A stretch of DNA of 22,349 nt, taken from Candidatus Baldrarchaeota archaeon. GTDB taxonomy: Archaea; Asgardarchaeota; Baldrarchaeia; Baldrarchaeales; DXJG01. The position numbers and the translations under genes are program-made. The stretch lies in the NCBI GenBank assembly GCA_030587435.1, contig JAUQZC010000065.1, forward strand, positions 1 to 22,349. Direction: 5' to 3'. This document shows positions 1-7,781 of the stretch, piece after piece (the first letter of the stretch is position 1; each line of letters begins with the position of its first letter). A model generated the notes under the pieces. It did not search any database and was not told where the DNA came from. It saw nothing but the letters and a program-made list of their open reading frames with translations.

Positions 1-1
1 C

Positions 2-325
2 TGCGCGAGAAGAGACTTCTATGGGATGTGTTACGATTTTTCTCACATTCCAGATGATCAAGATCAAATAGTTAGACAAATAAGAGAGTTTAAGGATTTC
101 ATACTTGTGTACCACGTTTCAAACAGAGAGAAAACTGGTGAAGCTACAGAAAAATCTCTGAACCATATACCAATATTCAGCGAAAAGGGTATACTTGATT
201 TTCATAAAATACTTAATGTCGATTTGATAAATCCCAATTCTTCACTTGTATTGGAGTATCGTAAAGAATTTTCACGAAAATTAAAAGAAGATTTAGAACT
301 ATTAAGGATAATATTCAACCAGTAG
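2..325 (+). CDS. Sugar phosphate isomerase/epimerase-like protein, C-terminal part (cut by window edge)
   Basis: The frame is open from the first bases of the window to the TAG at 323-325, so the gene starts upstream and only about 107 residues are visible. The visible part resembles the last strands of the xylose-isomerase-like TIM barrel. It has a YDFSH segment, then a strand followed by HVSNREKTG, then NHIPIFSEKGILDFHKIL. That matches the usual 'HVSD...H.PLG.G.IDF..IL' order that brings metal and substrate residues to the barrel mouth. A strand ending LVLEYRK and a final amphipathic helix follow, as in AP-endonuclease-2-type folds. The substrate cannot be told from this piece. The ATG at 26 is internal, not the start. 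Family assignment is fairly likely; function beyond that is inference. Confidence 0.6.
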   Translation, partial: CARRDFYGMCYDFSHIPDDQDQIVRQIREFKDFILVYHVSNREKTGEATEKSLNHIPIFSEKGILDFHKILNVDLINPNSSLVLEYRKEFSRKLKEDLELLRIIFNQ

Positions 326-402
326 CGAACCAATATCTAAGATATCTTCTCAATTGAACTTACGGTTAATGAAACACCGAAATGTTGTTACTTTTCTTGT
401 TG

Positions 403-1187
403 TCATATTGCTTTTGCTACAATGTTGATTGGCACTAGAGGGTCGAATGGCTCTAATATTATTATGTTTTTGTATGTTTCTATGGTTTCCCAGCCTGCTT
501 TTCTCAGAATTGCAATAAGTTCATGTATGCTGTACAGTCTAAGTTCAAGTCCAAGTTTTTTAAGAAATTTCAGATTGTTATTTTCTTGCTCAAAGAAGTG
601 CCAAGTGCTTTTTTGTTTCGATGTTTGATAGTTAAACTCATTTTCGTGAAGAACTATGAGGTTGTCAAATTTTTCCCAAATTTTTGGTTGAAATATTTTT
701 ATTTGAAAATCTCTGGATGCACAGTTCGCTATAATTAAAATACTCCTTTTTTTGCTAGTTTCCTAGCTTTACTAAATATTAATTGATCCACGTTTTCATC
801 GTAGTAGCCTATGGACGTCCAATTATTTATAATAGCATCAAATTTCCCTTCATTTTTAATTACTTTGTCCAGTTGTCTTACATCCCCGACCAAAAACTTT
901 ACATCTTCCGCTACATTATGTTCCTTAGCCCTTCTTCTAGCATCCTTTATATACATGGGAGATATATCAATCCCAACTGCTTTATAGCCGAGTTTTGCTA
1001 AATTTATTGAAATCCTACCGTTACCACACATTAATTCTAGCACTTTACCTTTTTCCAGTCCATGTTTTCTTAGAAGTTTTGCTATTGCGTTAGCTTCTGT
1101 TTCGGCCGTCTTCCATCCTTCATTCATTATTCTTAGAAACAATTCACCTGCTTCGATAAAAAATCTACATGTCCAATGGCTACTCAC
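403..1187 (-). pseudogene. Class I SAM-dependent methyltransferase, one frameshift
   Basis: The N-terminal part (stop at 735-737) holds SAM motif I (VLELMCGNGRISINLAKLG), the acidic motif II loop (VGIDISPMYI), a GDVRQLD turn and FDAIINNWTSIGYYDE, all typical of Methyltransf_11/25 proteins. It stops after KLAKKGVF, before the last strands. The next frame on the same strand carries on without a stop to the TGA at 403-405. It gives LIIANCASRDFQIKIF, later WHFFEQENNN, YSIHELIAILRKAGWE and a final LVPINIVAKAI, which is the expected C-terminal half. Adding one base at the A run 737-740 joins the two into a 261-residue protein. The GTG at 1185-1187 is preferred as start because AGGTG (1194-1198) lies 6 bases ahead; a GTG at 1196 falls inside that site. 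Either a real pseudogene or an assembly undercall. Confidence 0.8.
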
Positions 1188-1230
1188 ACTAAACACCTGG
1201 AATACTGGTATTTAAGGAAATTAATGATAC

Positions 1231-1240
1231 CGTTTAAAAA
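1231..1240 (-). promoter_or_regulatory. TATA box for the methyltransferase gene
   Basis: The minus strand reads TTTTTAAACG, about 45 bases ahead of the GTG at 1187. An archaeal start of transcription would fall near 1208, leaving a short leader that includes AGGTG. Confidence 0.4.
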
Positions 1241-1518
1241 TGTATGGTCAAAACGAGTCGTCTACGGTCTTCACGGCTAAATCGAATTCTAGTAAGTAGT
1301 TTTCCTGAGAATTAACTGTTTTATGGGTTGATGGGTGGAGAAAGTTGGCTTTATGGAAAGATACTTTTCTCTAATTATTCAAAGATACCTTCATGCTTTG
1401 TATAATAACACGTTATGTTGTTGTGTTCTTTTGTAGGGTGAGGTATATGACCTCGAATTTTCTCGAGTATGGGTTTCGAGGCTTGTAGAGTGACGATTAG
1501 GGAATATTTTAACTAAAT

Positions 1519-1528
1519 GCTTATATTT
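1519..1528 (+). promoter_or_regulatory. TATA box for the surface-protein gene
   Basis: GCTTATATTT fits an archaeal TATA element with an A-rich stretch just ahead (1511-1518). Transcription would start near 1550. The leader then contains GAGGTGAC (1578-1585), placed 4-5 bases before the ATG at 1590. Confidence 0.45.
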
Positions 1529-1589
1529 CAAGCTGTATTCAGTAATACATAGAAAAATATGAGAGAAAAACAACAGTGAGGTGACTGAC

Positions 1590-3170
1590 ATGAAAAAATT
1601 GCTTTTTATGGCATTGGTGTGTGCGATGATCTTTATGTTATTAACACCATCAACCGTTGCCCTTGTAGAGTATAAAGCTACTGGAACCCAGACAGGGTAT
1701 CAAGCAGGAATGGAGACGACAAGAAAAATAGCTACTTTACGTGCAGTGGCTGTTACAAATGACACATTAATCGTTGATGGTACATTGGTGAACATGAGTA
1801 CTTTTACTCTTCCAGGAACATTAGATTCTCAAGCAGTATTTGCAGGTCTTTTCTACAGGAGAACCGATAATTTCACCAGTTACACGATCCATTACGCATT
1901 GATGAATATGACAACTTTCATGGAAAGACATCATGAAGGCGAATGGGAAGAACTCAGCGATTTTAGTAATGTGACGGCCGTAGAGAATATGACGCCAGAC
2001 GACATGAAGGATCTAGTGAAAGATCGTAGTAAAATGATGGAGCTTATGAGGGAGTCAAAAGAGGTGTGCGGAGAAGCTACGAAGAATGGAGTTATTCAAG
2101 TATTCAGATACTTTAATGGCACTGTGTATATTCATGTTACAGACAACACGAATGGCACTATAAAGGAGCTTGTTGAGCAACGTTTAGGAATTGTTCTTCA
2201 GCAATACGGTGATTCACCGGTCACATGGTATAATGTAACCACTTCTGACGTGGTTAATGTAAATATTAGCGTTGTGACAGAATTGTTAAGCGATGTTTGG
2301 GGCGATAGAGGAGGACTTCTACCAAAAGTGCTGGAATACATTGATACGGAAAACGAACCTTTGAAGACGTACTTTGGAATACATGAAGCTATGTTTGTGA
2401 CTCCTGGTGCAACAATAGATTTCTGTTCTTTCATTGGAGCCACGATGTCAGCAGGAAGCTTTGATGATTTCACTTCATACTTGGATGAACAGGGCTTTTC
2501 ACTGAGGATCATAGTTAGGTCTATAGTTGAAGGTGAGGAAGGAGAATACAGTGAAGAACAGTTAGCTGAGATGAGAAATAGATTACATGGTCCAGCTGTT
2601 GAAAAGGTTATAGATGCTATCGGAAAAACTGCAAGAATTTCTGTTAATGAGTGCGTACTAGTGAATTTAGAAAACGGAAAATTGGAAATTGAAAAGGAAG
2701 GCCACGTGCTTATTAAGGTGGAAGCAAAAGGAAACGCAACTTTAGTATCAAGAGCGTTTAACGCGAGTGATGTACAAGAAGTTTTAAGGAAGCTACCGGA
2801 AAACTTAACACTTGCAGTAGATGTGGTTTTAGAAATTAACTCGGAGGAACTTAGTGGAAATCTAACAATTAAAATAAGGATTCCAGAAAACATATCGTCA
2901 GAAGATGTAAAGATAGCATATTACGATGAACAAACTGGAACTTGGAACACGGTGCCTACTAGTATCGTTGTAGAGGACGGCGTGCATTATGCGGTTGCTG
3001 TAACAACACATACATCTCTATGGACTTTAGTTACCACTGCTGAGGAAGCCGCCACTACTGGGACTTCCGAAGGTGTTGCTGGTTATCCTACCTCGTACAT
3101 TGCGGTAGCGTTGATCGTAATAGTTGTGGCAGTAATTGCTTCGTACTTAGTTCTAAAACAAAGAAAATAA
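1590..3170 (+). CDS. Secreted, C-terminally anchored surface protein rich in N-glycosylation sequons
   Basis: A 526-residue protein with three visible parts. Residues 1-24 form a classic signal peptide (MKKLL, hydrophobic core, STVA cleavage-type site). Next is a long mixed ectodomain with about 15 N-x-S/T sequons, a density typical of archaeal S-layer-like and other exported glycoproteins. Residues about 495-520 are one hydrophobic helix followed by KQRK, a C-terminal anchor with a positive tail. Just before the anchor, EDVKIAYYDEQTGTW and a TSLWTLV strand look like the membrane-proximal beta domain (PGF-pre-PGF type) of archaeal surface proteins. ATG 1590 is chosen because the GTG at 1581 is part of the ribosome site GAGGTGAC. 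It stands alone with its own promoter. The ligand or role of the ectodomain is unknown. Confidence 0.8.
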   Translation: MKKLLFMALVCAMIFMLLTPSTVALVEYKATGTQTGYQAGMETTRKIATLRAVAVTNDTLIVDGTLVNMSTFTLPGTLDSQAVFAGLFYRRTDNFTSYTIHYALMNMTTFMERHHEGEWEELSDFSNVTAVENMTPDDMKDLVKDRSKMMELMRESKEVCGEATKNGVIQVFRYFNGTVYIHVTDNTNGTIKELVEQRLGIVLQQYGDSPVTWYNVTTSDVVNVNISVVTELLSDVWGDRGGLLPKVLEYIDTENEPLKTYFGIHEAMFVTPGATIDFCSFIGATMSAGSFDDFTSYLDEQGFSLRIIVRSIVEGEEGEYSEEQLAEMRNRLHGPAVEKVIDAIGKTARISVNECVLVNLENGKLEIEKEGHVLIKVEAKGNATLVSRAFNASDVQEVLRKLPENLTLAVDVVLEINSEELSGNLTIKIRIPENISSEDVKIAYYDEQTGTWNTVPTSIVVEDGVHYAVAVTTHTSLWTLVTTAEEAATTGTSEGVAGYPTSYIAVALIVIVVAVIASYLVLKQRK

Positions 3171-3172
3171 CA

Positions 3173-3204
3173 CTTTATTTTATCTTCCATTATTTATTTT
3201 ATTG
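3173..3204 (+). terminator. T-rich terminator after the surface-protein gene
   Basis: Right after the stop codon the sequence runs through several T tracts (TTTATTTTATC, TTATTTATTTTATTG), the pattern expected of intrinsic archaeal termination. No hairpin is needed and none is obvious. Confidence 0.35.
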
Positions 3205-3355
3205 TAAGGAAAGTATCTGGACAGGTGGGGTAATTTAATAAGAAGATATCTTGTTTAGATGTGTTTTCCTCAGATTTTAAATGACAAGAGCAACAACTTA
3301 AAATTAGTTTAAAGATAATATTTATTATGTTTAATAAAGGGGTTAGGAGATTGAA

Positions 3356-3592
3356 ATGTTGAAGAAACAGGTAATAATTGTTTTGTTTTCTACTGTTATA
3401 GCGCTTATTGCTTGGATTTTGGCAGCATATTTCTGGACTTTGAAAAGATTTTGGCTTCCAGAAGTATCTGAAACTGAAAGACTACTTATTGGTTTGATTG
3501 CTCCGATAAATATAGCTATATTTGTCGTGTTTTTCATGGCTACCTACGTAGTCATTGCGGTTCTAGCTTTTAAAGTTAAATCATTAAAGTAG
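3356..3592 (+). CDS. Small two-helix membrane protein
   Basis: A 78-residue protein with two hydrophobic helices (about residues 5-27 and 44-72) joined by a short polar loop (LPEVSETER). The tail FKVKSLK is basic, so by the positive-inside rule both ends probably face the cytoplasm. GGAGA (about 3346-3350) sits 5 bases before the ATG. A TATA-like stretch (AGTTTAAAGATAATA, about 3306-3320) precedes it. The gene lies 12 bases ahead of the membrane zincin gene and is probably co-transcribed with it, so it may be its partner or regulator; that is inference. I do not recognise a family. Confidence 0.65.
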   Translation: MLKKQVIIVLFSTVIALIAWILAAYFWTLKRFWLPEVSETERLLIGLIAPINIAIFVVFFMATYVVIAVLAFKVKSLK

Positions 3593-3604
3593 GGTGCTGA
3601 GATT

Positions 3605-4327
3605 TTGCAGTTTTCAGAAAGAGTAATCAAAGTTACATGGTTGATTTTTGCAAGTTTCATCGCAAAGATCGTAGTAGAGGTATTACATGAAGGAGGGCAT
3701 TTTTTCGTAGCTTTTTTAACTAATGGATATGTGGAGGAAGTTTACATTTCTCTTCTTTGGCCGTATGAGTCATCTTATGTGATAGCTAATGTAAAAGGGT
3801 TCTATGCGAAACTTCTTTTTGCAACCGCTGGTATTACGGTGGTTATTTTCTTCTGTTTTATTGCTACATTTATAGTTATGCCGAAAATTAGAGGTATCGA
3901 TAGAAAGTTTTTAGTGGTTGTTTATCCGTTTCTTGTTTGGTTTTCGTTTTGGAGTTTTCTTAACGCGTTGGGATACATGGTTTTAGGTTCATTCAAGCCT
4001 TTTGGTGACATTAAAGCGATTACAACTACGCTAAGAATTAGCTCGATATATTTTTTGCCTTTAGCAATCATTTTAGCTGTACCGTTAATAGTAAGAATTA
4101 GTGATGAAAATGCGAAGATGATGGAAATGCTATTTCCGTCTTTAACAGGTAAAAAATGGGTTGGCCCATTAATTTGGATATTTGCTGTACCAGCAACTTT
4201 ACTGGTTATGATTCCTGGAGGTAGCTACAATTTTAATGGTAACATTGTATTCTTTTTGCTACTATTGCTTGTGTCTTTTCTTCCGTTTTTGTTTTCCACT
4301 CTGATATACTATGTATTTCGTGATTGA
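3605..4327 (+). CDS. Membrane-embedded zinc metalloprotease-like protein (HEGGH motif)
   Basis: A 240-residue protein with about six hydrophobic helices. The first helix runs straight into HEGGH at residues 28-32, an HExxH zinc-binding motif at a membrane helix end, as in site-2-protease-like (M50/M50B-type) zincins. A candidate third ligand is the Asp in PFGDIKAI (about residue 137), inside a later helix after NALGYMVLG, an arrangement seen in M50-like families. The start is TTG at 3605 with GGTG (3593-3596) ahead. It follows the small membrane gene by 12 bases. Its 3' third has a decayed second copy at 5825-6130, on the other side of the GvpD-like gene. Zincin fold is likely; proteolytic activity and substrate are inferred. 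Confidence 0.65.
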   Translation: MQFSERVIKVTWLIFASFIAKIVVEVLHEGGHFFVAFLTNGYVEEVYISLLWPYESSYVIANVKGFYAKLLFATAGITVVIFFCFIATFIVMPKIRGIDRKFLVVVYPFLVWFSFWSFLNALGYMVLGSFKPFGDIKAITTTLRISSIYFLPLAIILAVPLIVRISDENAKMMEMLFPSLTGKKWVGPLIWIFAVPATLLVMIPGGSYNFNGNIVFFLLLLLVSFLPFLFSTLIYYVFRD

Positions 4328-4335
4328 AGTTATAG

Positions 4336-5748
4336 TTATTCTATTGGGATTAGTTTTGGTATTATTTTTTCATCGGTTTCTTCTATTACCAAAGAGTAAG
4401 TGTTTGTTGCTGGTAGTAGTCCATAAAACAGTGTGATTCCAGCTAGGCTTTCCATTTTAAAGTAAGTTGACGCTAGGTGGTCAAGTCCTTCCAGTATTTT
4501 TTGACCTGTCTTTACAACCACTAAAAAGACTCCGGAGGAATCTTTTGCGTCTTTTGCCAATCGGCCAATTATTCTTTTAAGATTTTCCGCTCCATATAAA
4601 TGTTCTAAAGTATCTGCTCCTACATAAAAGAAAAATTCTTCGGTTCCAAGTTCATCTAGAACACTAGATATAGTTTCTCTAATTGTTTTGTAGTCTGTGA
4701 CTGAGTCCGCCCAATCAATTACATGTATATTTTTCTCTGAACTGGTTCCTGTGGTTGAAAACTGAAACACGTGGATATATCTTCTGTAAAGTTCTTTGCC
4801 AATCATTGGTTCAAACCATTTTCTGACCGAAGCTGGAGAGTATCCTTCAGACGGTATAAAGAAAGCTGGTTTCTTCTTAAAGACGAGATTCAGCGCTGGA
4901 GGCGCAGAGACCCAACGGTAATCTCTTCCTACTCCTCTGCCAGCTTCTATTATGTTTATGCTTCCCTTTTCAAAGCCTCCACTGAGTATTTTATCAAACT
5001 CTTCGATAAGAGTTGATACGTGAACCGTGTTTTCCTCTGGTATACTTACATCTAATGGTTTGGTTGGGTATTCAAGAACTTTTGAAGTGAAATGTATGAA
5101 TCTTGAATCTTTTATTGAAAATATTATAACGGGTCTCTTTATTTCGGTTGTTCGTGTTTTTTCTAGTTCTAGATTTCGAATAACTCTGCCATTGATGTAT
5201 TTTTTTCGAAGAATAATTATGCTGTCCGCAATGTAGTCTAACTTTGTTTCCTTTACCCCTTCTGAGATAAAAATCATGTTGGCGCCTGTTCTTTCCGATA
5301 TTTCAACCATCATTTTTTCAATTGAAAAGTCTTCAGGTGGAATGTCGAGGTCGGCTTTAAGCGCGTCAATGCTATCTATTATGATTACTGTGGGTTTTTT
5401 CTTTTCTTGGGAGACCTTTGAGTAGATAACTTTTAGGAAGTCCTGGGAAGTTAAAAATTCGATGAAATACTTGTCAATTTTAGGTAATATTGTTTTCCTA
5501 GCATCTAGAATTTTGTCTTCGATTTTTAGCTCCTTTAACCATGGGAATTGCATAAAGATTTTGTCTATAGGGACACGTGTTGATAAATAGAAGCCGCATC
5601 CTCCATCTTCTTCGATTGATCGTATAATTTCCATGGCAAGTGTTGTTTTTCCAGTTCCCGCTTCTCCCTTTATTATAAAAATTTGACCGCCGCTTCTTAA
5701 CATTGCCAATAATTCGTCAGGGGGAGAAATACTCATAATAGCGACCAT
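4336..5748 (-). CDS. GvpD/RAD55-like RecA-superfamily ATPase with two ATPase-like halves
   Basis: A 470-residue protein. The first half has a complete Walker A (GEAGTGKTT, residues 28-36) and a Walker B strand (PTVIIIDSIDAL, about 118-130), in the style of KaiC/RadA-type and gas-vesicle GvpD P-loop proteins. The second half begins with the KaiC-type lead-in EFDKILSGGFEKGSINIIEA. Its P-loop is degenerate (GRGVGRDY, no Lys-Thr), so it probably cannot hydrolyse ATP. A later VFLVVVKTGQ strand completes a RecA-like core. No gas-vesicle structural genes are nearby, so a regulatory or signalling role, as for many archaeal GvpD/RAD55 homologues, is more likely than gas-vesicle control. A minus-strand TTTTTAAAGG (5762-5771) would start transcription near 5741, so translation may begin at ATG 5734-5736 rather than 5748. 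It ends 8 bases from the convergent zincin gene. Confidence 0.75.
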   Translation of the reverse strand: MVAIMSISPPDELLAMLRSGGQIFIIKGEAGTGKTTLAMEIIRSIEEDGGCGFYLSTRVPIDKIFMQFPWLKELKIEDKILDARKTILPKIDKYFIEFLTSQDFLKVIYSKVSQEKKKPTVIIIDSIDALKADLDIPPEDFSIEKMMVEISERTGANMIFISEGVKETKLDYIADSIIILRKKYINGRVIRNLELEKTRTTEIKRPVIIFSIKDSRFIHFTSKVLEYPTKPLDVSIPEENTVHVSTLIEEFDKILSGGFEKGSINIIEAGRGVGRDYRWVSAPPALNLVFKKKPAFFIPSEGYSPASVRKWFEPMIGKELYRRYIHVFQFSTTGTSSEKNIHVIDWADSVTDYKTIRETISSVLDELGTEEFFFYVGADTLEHLYGAENLKRIIGRLAKDAKDSSGVFLVVVKTGQKILEGLDHLASTYFKMESLAGITLFYGLLPATNTYSLVIEETDEKIIPKLIPIE

Positions 5749-5824
5749 TCTAAAACCTACCTTTAAAAACTGAAAATATAGTAGATAAACTTGCTATTAA
5801 AACTATCGTTAGAATCAGATTTGA

Positions 5825-6130
5825 GGTGAGAAAGCAGCGCCAAATACTCATTATGACACATATTAAAGTAGCGTGTTTCTTGACTTTAGCTATTCTGTTA
5901 ATGGTGGGAATTAGCGATGAAGATGCGGAAATAATAGAAATGTTTTTCTTTTTTTGAGGGGGTAAGCGATGGATTGGCCCATTAATATGGATATTTACGT
6001 ACTGGCCACCTTAGTAGTTGTGCTTCTTGGGGGCAGTTATAACGGTATTATTAACATCGTGTTCTTCATTTTATTATTGCCTGTGATTGTTTTCATACTT
6101 GTTTTTCTTAATATTTACGTTTCTGTGCCT
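5825..6130 (+). pseudogene. Decayed partial copy of the HEGGH membrane zincin (3' third)
   Basis: Plus-strand translation matches the end of the 3605-4327 protein. ILLMVGISDEDAEIIEMF (frame of ATG 5853) parallels LAVPLIVRISDENAKMMEML. Then GGKRWIGPLIWIF parallels TGKKWVGPLIWIF. After a frame change near 5993-6000, LATLVVVLLGGSYN...NIVFFILLLP parallels ATLLVMIPGGSYN...NIVFFLLLLL. An in-frame TGA at 5955-5957 and the single-base frame break disrupt it. The part carrying HEGGH is absent. A 95-residue frame from ATG 5969 reads part of this remnant and is unlikely to be a functional gene. The most economical reading is an old local duplication that has since decayed. Confidence 0.75.
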
Positions 6131-6251
6131 AAAATTCGATCATCTCACTTACATTTGATTCAGTTTGTTTTTAGTTCAACATCTTTAATAACGGGCTGTG
6201 TTAAAGGTTTGTTCCAGTTTGTTGTATCTTTACCTACAACAAATAGTGAAC

Positions 6252-6259
6252 TTTAAATA
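6252..6259 (+). promoter_or_regulatory. TATA box for the zinc-ribbon membrane protein gene
   Basis: TTTAAATA is a strong archaeal TATA match. It places the start of transcription near 6280, about 50 bases before the preferred TTG start. Confidence 0.4.
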
Positions 6260-6328
6260 CAACTTCAGTTATCAAATAGCAAATGGATTGAAAGAAGTTA
6301 TATTTAACACTAATTGGAGTTGAACGTC

Positions 6329-7273
6329 TTGGATATTGTGAAAATGATAAAAATTCTTTGGGTTTTTCTAATCATCTCTATGACTGTTATTTACCTCGTC
6401 TATCCTGTGTTAAGAGCTATTTTGCCTATTTTTGTTATCTTAGGTGTTATAACTTGGTGGTTAACGGGTTATATTGCGTCGTCCTGGTGGATATTGAAAA
6501 TTTGGTTTAATTTACTTCAAATAATTGTTCCCAAGCCAAGTGAAACGGTTGAAATTAAAAGCGGGACTTTTTTGACTGAGGAAAAAATTCCAGAGAAGAT
6601 CGAATGGAAACAAGCATTGCTCGACGAAGGAGTTAATAGGTCATTTTTACCTATACTTCTTATGTTTGGAGTCCTGCAATATGTCATTAAGTTCATTGGT
6701 GCAGATTTCTCAAAACCATTGAAAAGTTTCTCTTTGTTGGCATTTGCTTCTCCACTTTACATTTGTCCAATTACGTTTCTTTGGATTCTTCTTGATAGCG
6801 GGTGGATTGAATACGATAAGGAGGCTAATAGAGTAATGCGTGTTGGAGAACATATTTTGCTTTATCTTCGAAGCATTGCTGGGCTAAGTGCGTTAATAGG
6901 CTTCATAACTGCTGTATTAACTACATTTGGAGCAGTTGCAGCTTTACTATCCTTTTTGGTGGCATTAGCACTTGCTTCTGTTCCAGTTTATCTCACAACT
7001 GTTATTTATGTTAAGTTCTTCCACTACAAATATGTGAAAAAGGTTCATGACTACCTCCTTTTAGAGAAAAAACTGCCGGTAGCAAAGGTTCAAATAGTAC
7101 CAGTCTCAGTATCCGTAGCCCCTACACCGTTAACACCCTACACCGAAACTCAGATGGAAAAAATGAGGAAGACCACGACTCTTACTTATAAATTCTGTCC
7201 TTACTGCGGAGCACAAATACCGTTTGAGGCAAAGTTCTGTACAAAGTGTGGATCGTCACTTAAAGCAGAATAG
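6329..7273 (+). CDS. Multi-pass membrane protein with C-terminal double-cysteine zinc ribbon
   Basis: The protein (314 residues from this start) has two N-terminal hydrophobic helices and a polar linker. A second membrane block of about four helices follows (from LPILLMFGVLQYV to VPVYLTTVIYV). After a proline-rich linker (VSVAPTPLTP) comes a C-terminal zinc ribbon: C-x2-C (FCPYCG) then 14 residues to C-x2-C (FCTKCG). This architecture is common in archaeal membrane proteins of unknown role, where the cytoplasmic ribbon probably binds a partner. The frame is open from TTG 6314, but GGAG (6316-6319) lies 9 bases before TTG 6329, so I prefer the later start. A possible role beside the zincin cluster is inference only. 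Confidence 0.7.
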   Translation: MDIVKMIKILWVFLIISMTVIYLVYPVLRAILPIFVILGVITWWLTGYIASSWWILKIWFNLLQIIVPKPSETVEIKSGTFLTEEKIPEKIEWKQALLDEGVNRSFLPILLMFGVLQYVIKFIGADFSKPLKSFSLLAFASPLYICPITFLWILLDSGWIEYDKEANRVMRVGEHILLYLRSIAGLSALIGFITAVLTTFGAVAALLSFLVALALASVPVYLTTVIYVKFFHYKYVKKVHDYLLLEKKLPVAKVQIVPVSVSVAPTPLTPYTETQMEKMRKTTTLTYKFCPYCGAQIPFEAKFCTKCGSSLKAE

Positions 7274-7353
7274 TTCAAAGTTTATTTTACCGGCTTTTCT
7301 GATTTCGGGCAAGTATTAAAATACATTGAGGTACATTTAAAGCTAGATTAAAT

Positions 7354-7770
7354 GTGATATGCAGGAGGTTTAGGAAAATAGATTCAAAATCAAGGAGTAA
7401 ATCGGGAAAATTGGAATTCACAGTTGAAAATTTAAGGTTTAACCCTAATCCTCCTCCAATAAGCGGCGGAAGACAATTTAGTAAGTCCCCTGAGGAAGCT
7501 TTTTACAAAGTTGAAGATGTTTTAAGCCACTTTACACAAGGGAAAATTACAATTGATCGTGCCGTTAAATCTTTAAACTACGCTCGCCACGCAATAATAC
7601 CATTCCAAAACTATCCACAGGAAATCGTAGAAAAGTTGGATAAATTATATGATGAAGCTATTAGGATTTTAAAGAAGTTGAGAACACCGGAAAAAGTAAA
7701 AGAATGGTTACTTAGCCACGGACCGCCAAGAAAACCGCACAAAACATTGGAAAGCTTCTTCAAAAAATGA
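7354..7770 (+). CDS. Small soluble protein of unknown function
   Basis: Up to 138 residues. The N-terminus is basic and disordered-looking, followed by NPNPPPISGGRQFSKSPEEA. The rest is helical: a first helix (AFYKVEDVLSHFTQG), KITIDRAVKSLNYARHAI, and EIVEKLDKLYDEAIRILKKL with heptad-like leucines. The tail is basic (GPPRKPHKTLESFFKK). I do not recognise a family. The start is uncertain. GTG 7354 is the only GTG/ATG-type start at the front and has no ribosome site ahead; a good GGAGG (7364-7368) lies inside the frame, 9 bases before an ATA at 7378, and the next TTG is at 7408-7414. A TATA-like ATTTAAAG at 7335-7342 precedes it. It ends 11 bases from the convergent Yip1 remnant. Confidence 0.55.
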   Translation: MICRRFRKIDSKSRSKSGKLEFTVENLRFNPNPPPISGGRQFSKSPEEAFYKVEDVLSHFTQGKITIDRAVKSLNYARHAIIPFQNYPQEIVEKLDKLYDEAIRILKKLRTPEKVKEWLLSHGPPRKPHKTLESFFKK

Positions 7771-7781
7771 CTGTTTGAAAA

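Larger units (their letters stand above)
1197..1580. other. Intergenic region between divergent genes
   Basis: About 380 bases separate the methyltransferase (leftward) and the surface-protein gene (rightward). I see no coding pattern; the 66-residue minus-strand frame here lacks a recognisable motif or ribosome site. The ends hold the two promoters listed separately. The middle (about 1260-1500) is unexplained apart from a short self-complementary TCGAATTTTCTCGA-like stretch near 1454-1466. Confidence 0.5.

Noticed and set aside
422..738. Two plus-strand frames of 68 and 71 codons
   Set aside because: They lie antisense to the recovered C-terminal half of the methyltransferase and show no protein features.
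403..1187. Programmed frameshifting in the methyltransferase
   Set aside because: The A4/T4 run is short, no stimulatory structure is seen, and the same type of break occurs in unrelated genes nearby.
2198..2893. 231-codon minus-strand frame inside the surface-protein gene
   Set aside because: It mirrors a gene with signal peptide, sequons and anchor; its translation is a Ser/Thr/Phe-rich shadow with no motif.
5969..6256. 95-codon membrane-like frame as a separate gene
   Set aside because: Its sequence is the last part of the decayed zincin copy after the frame break, so it is a remnant.
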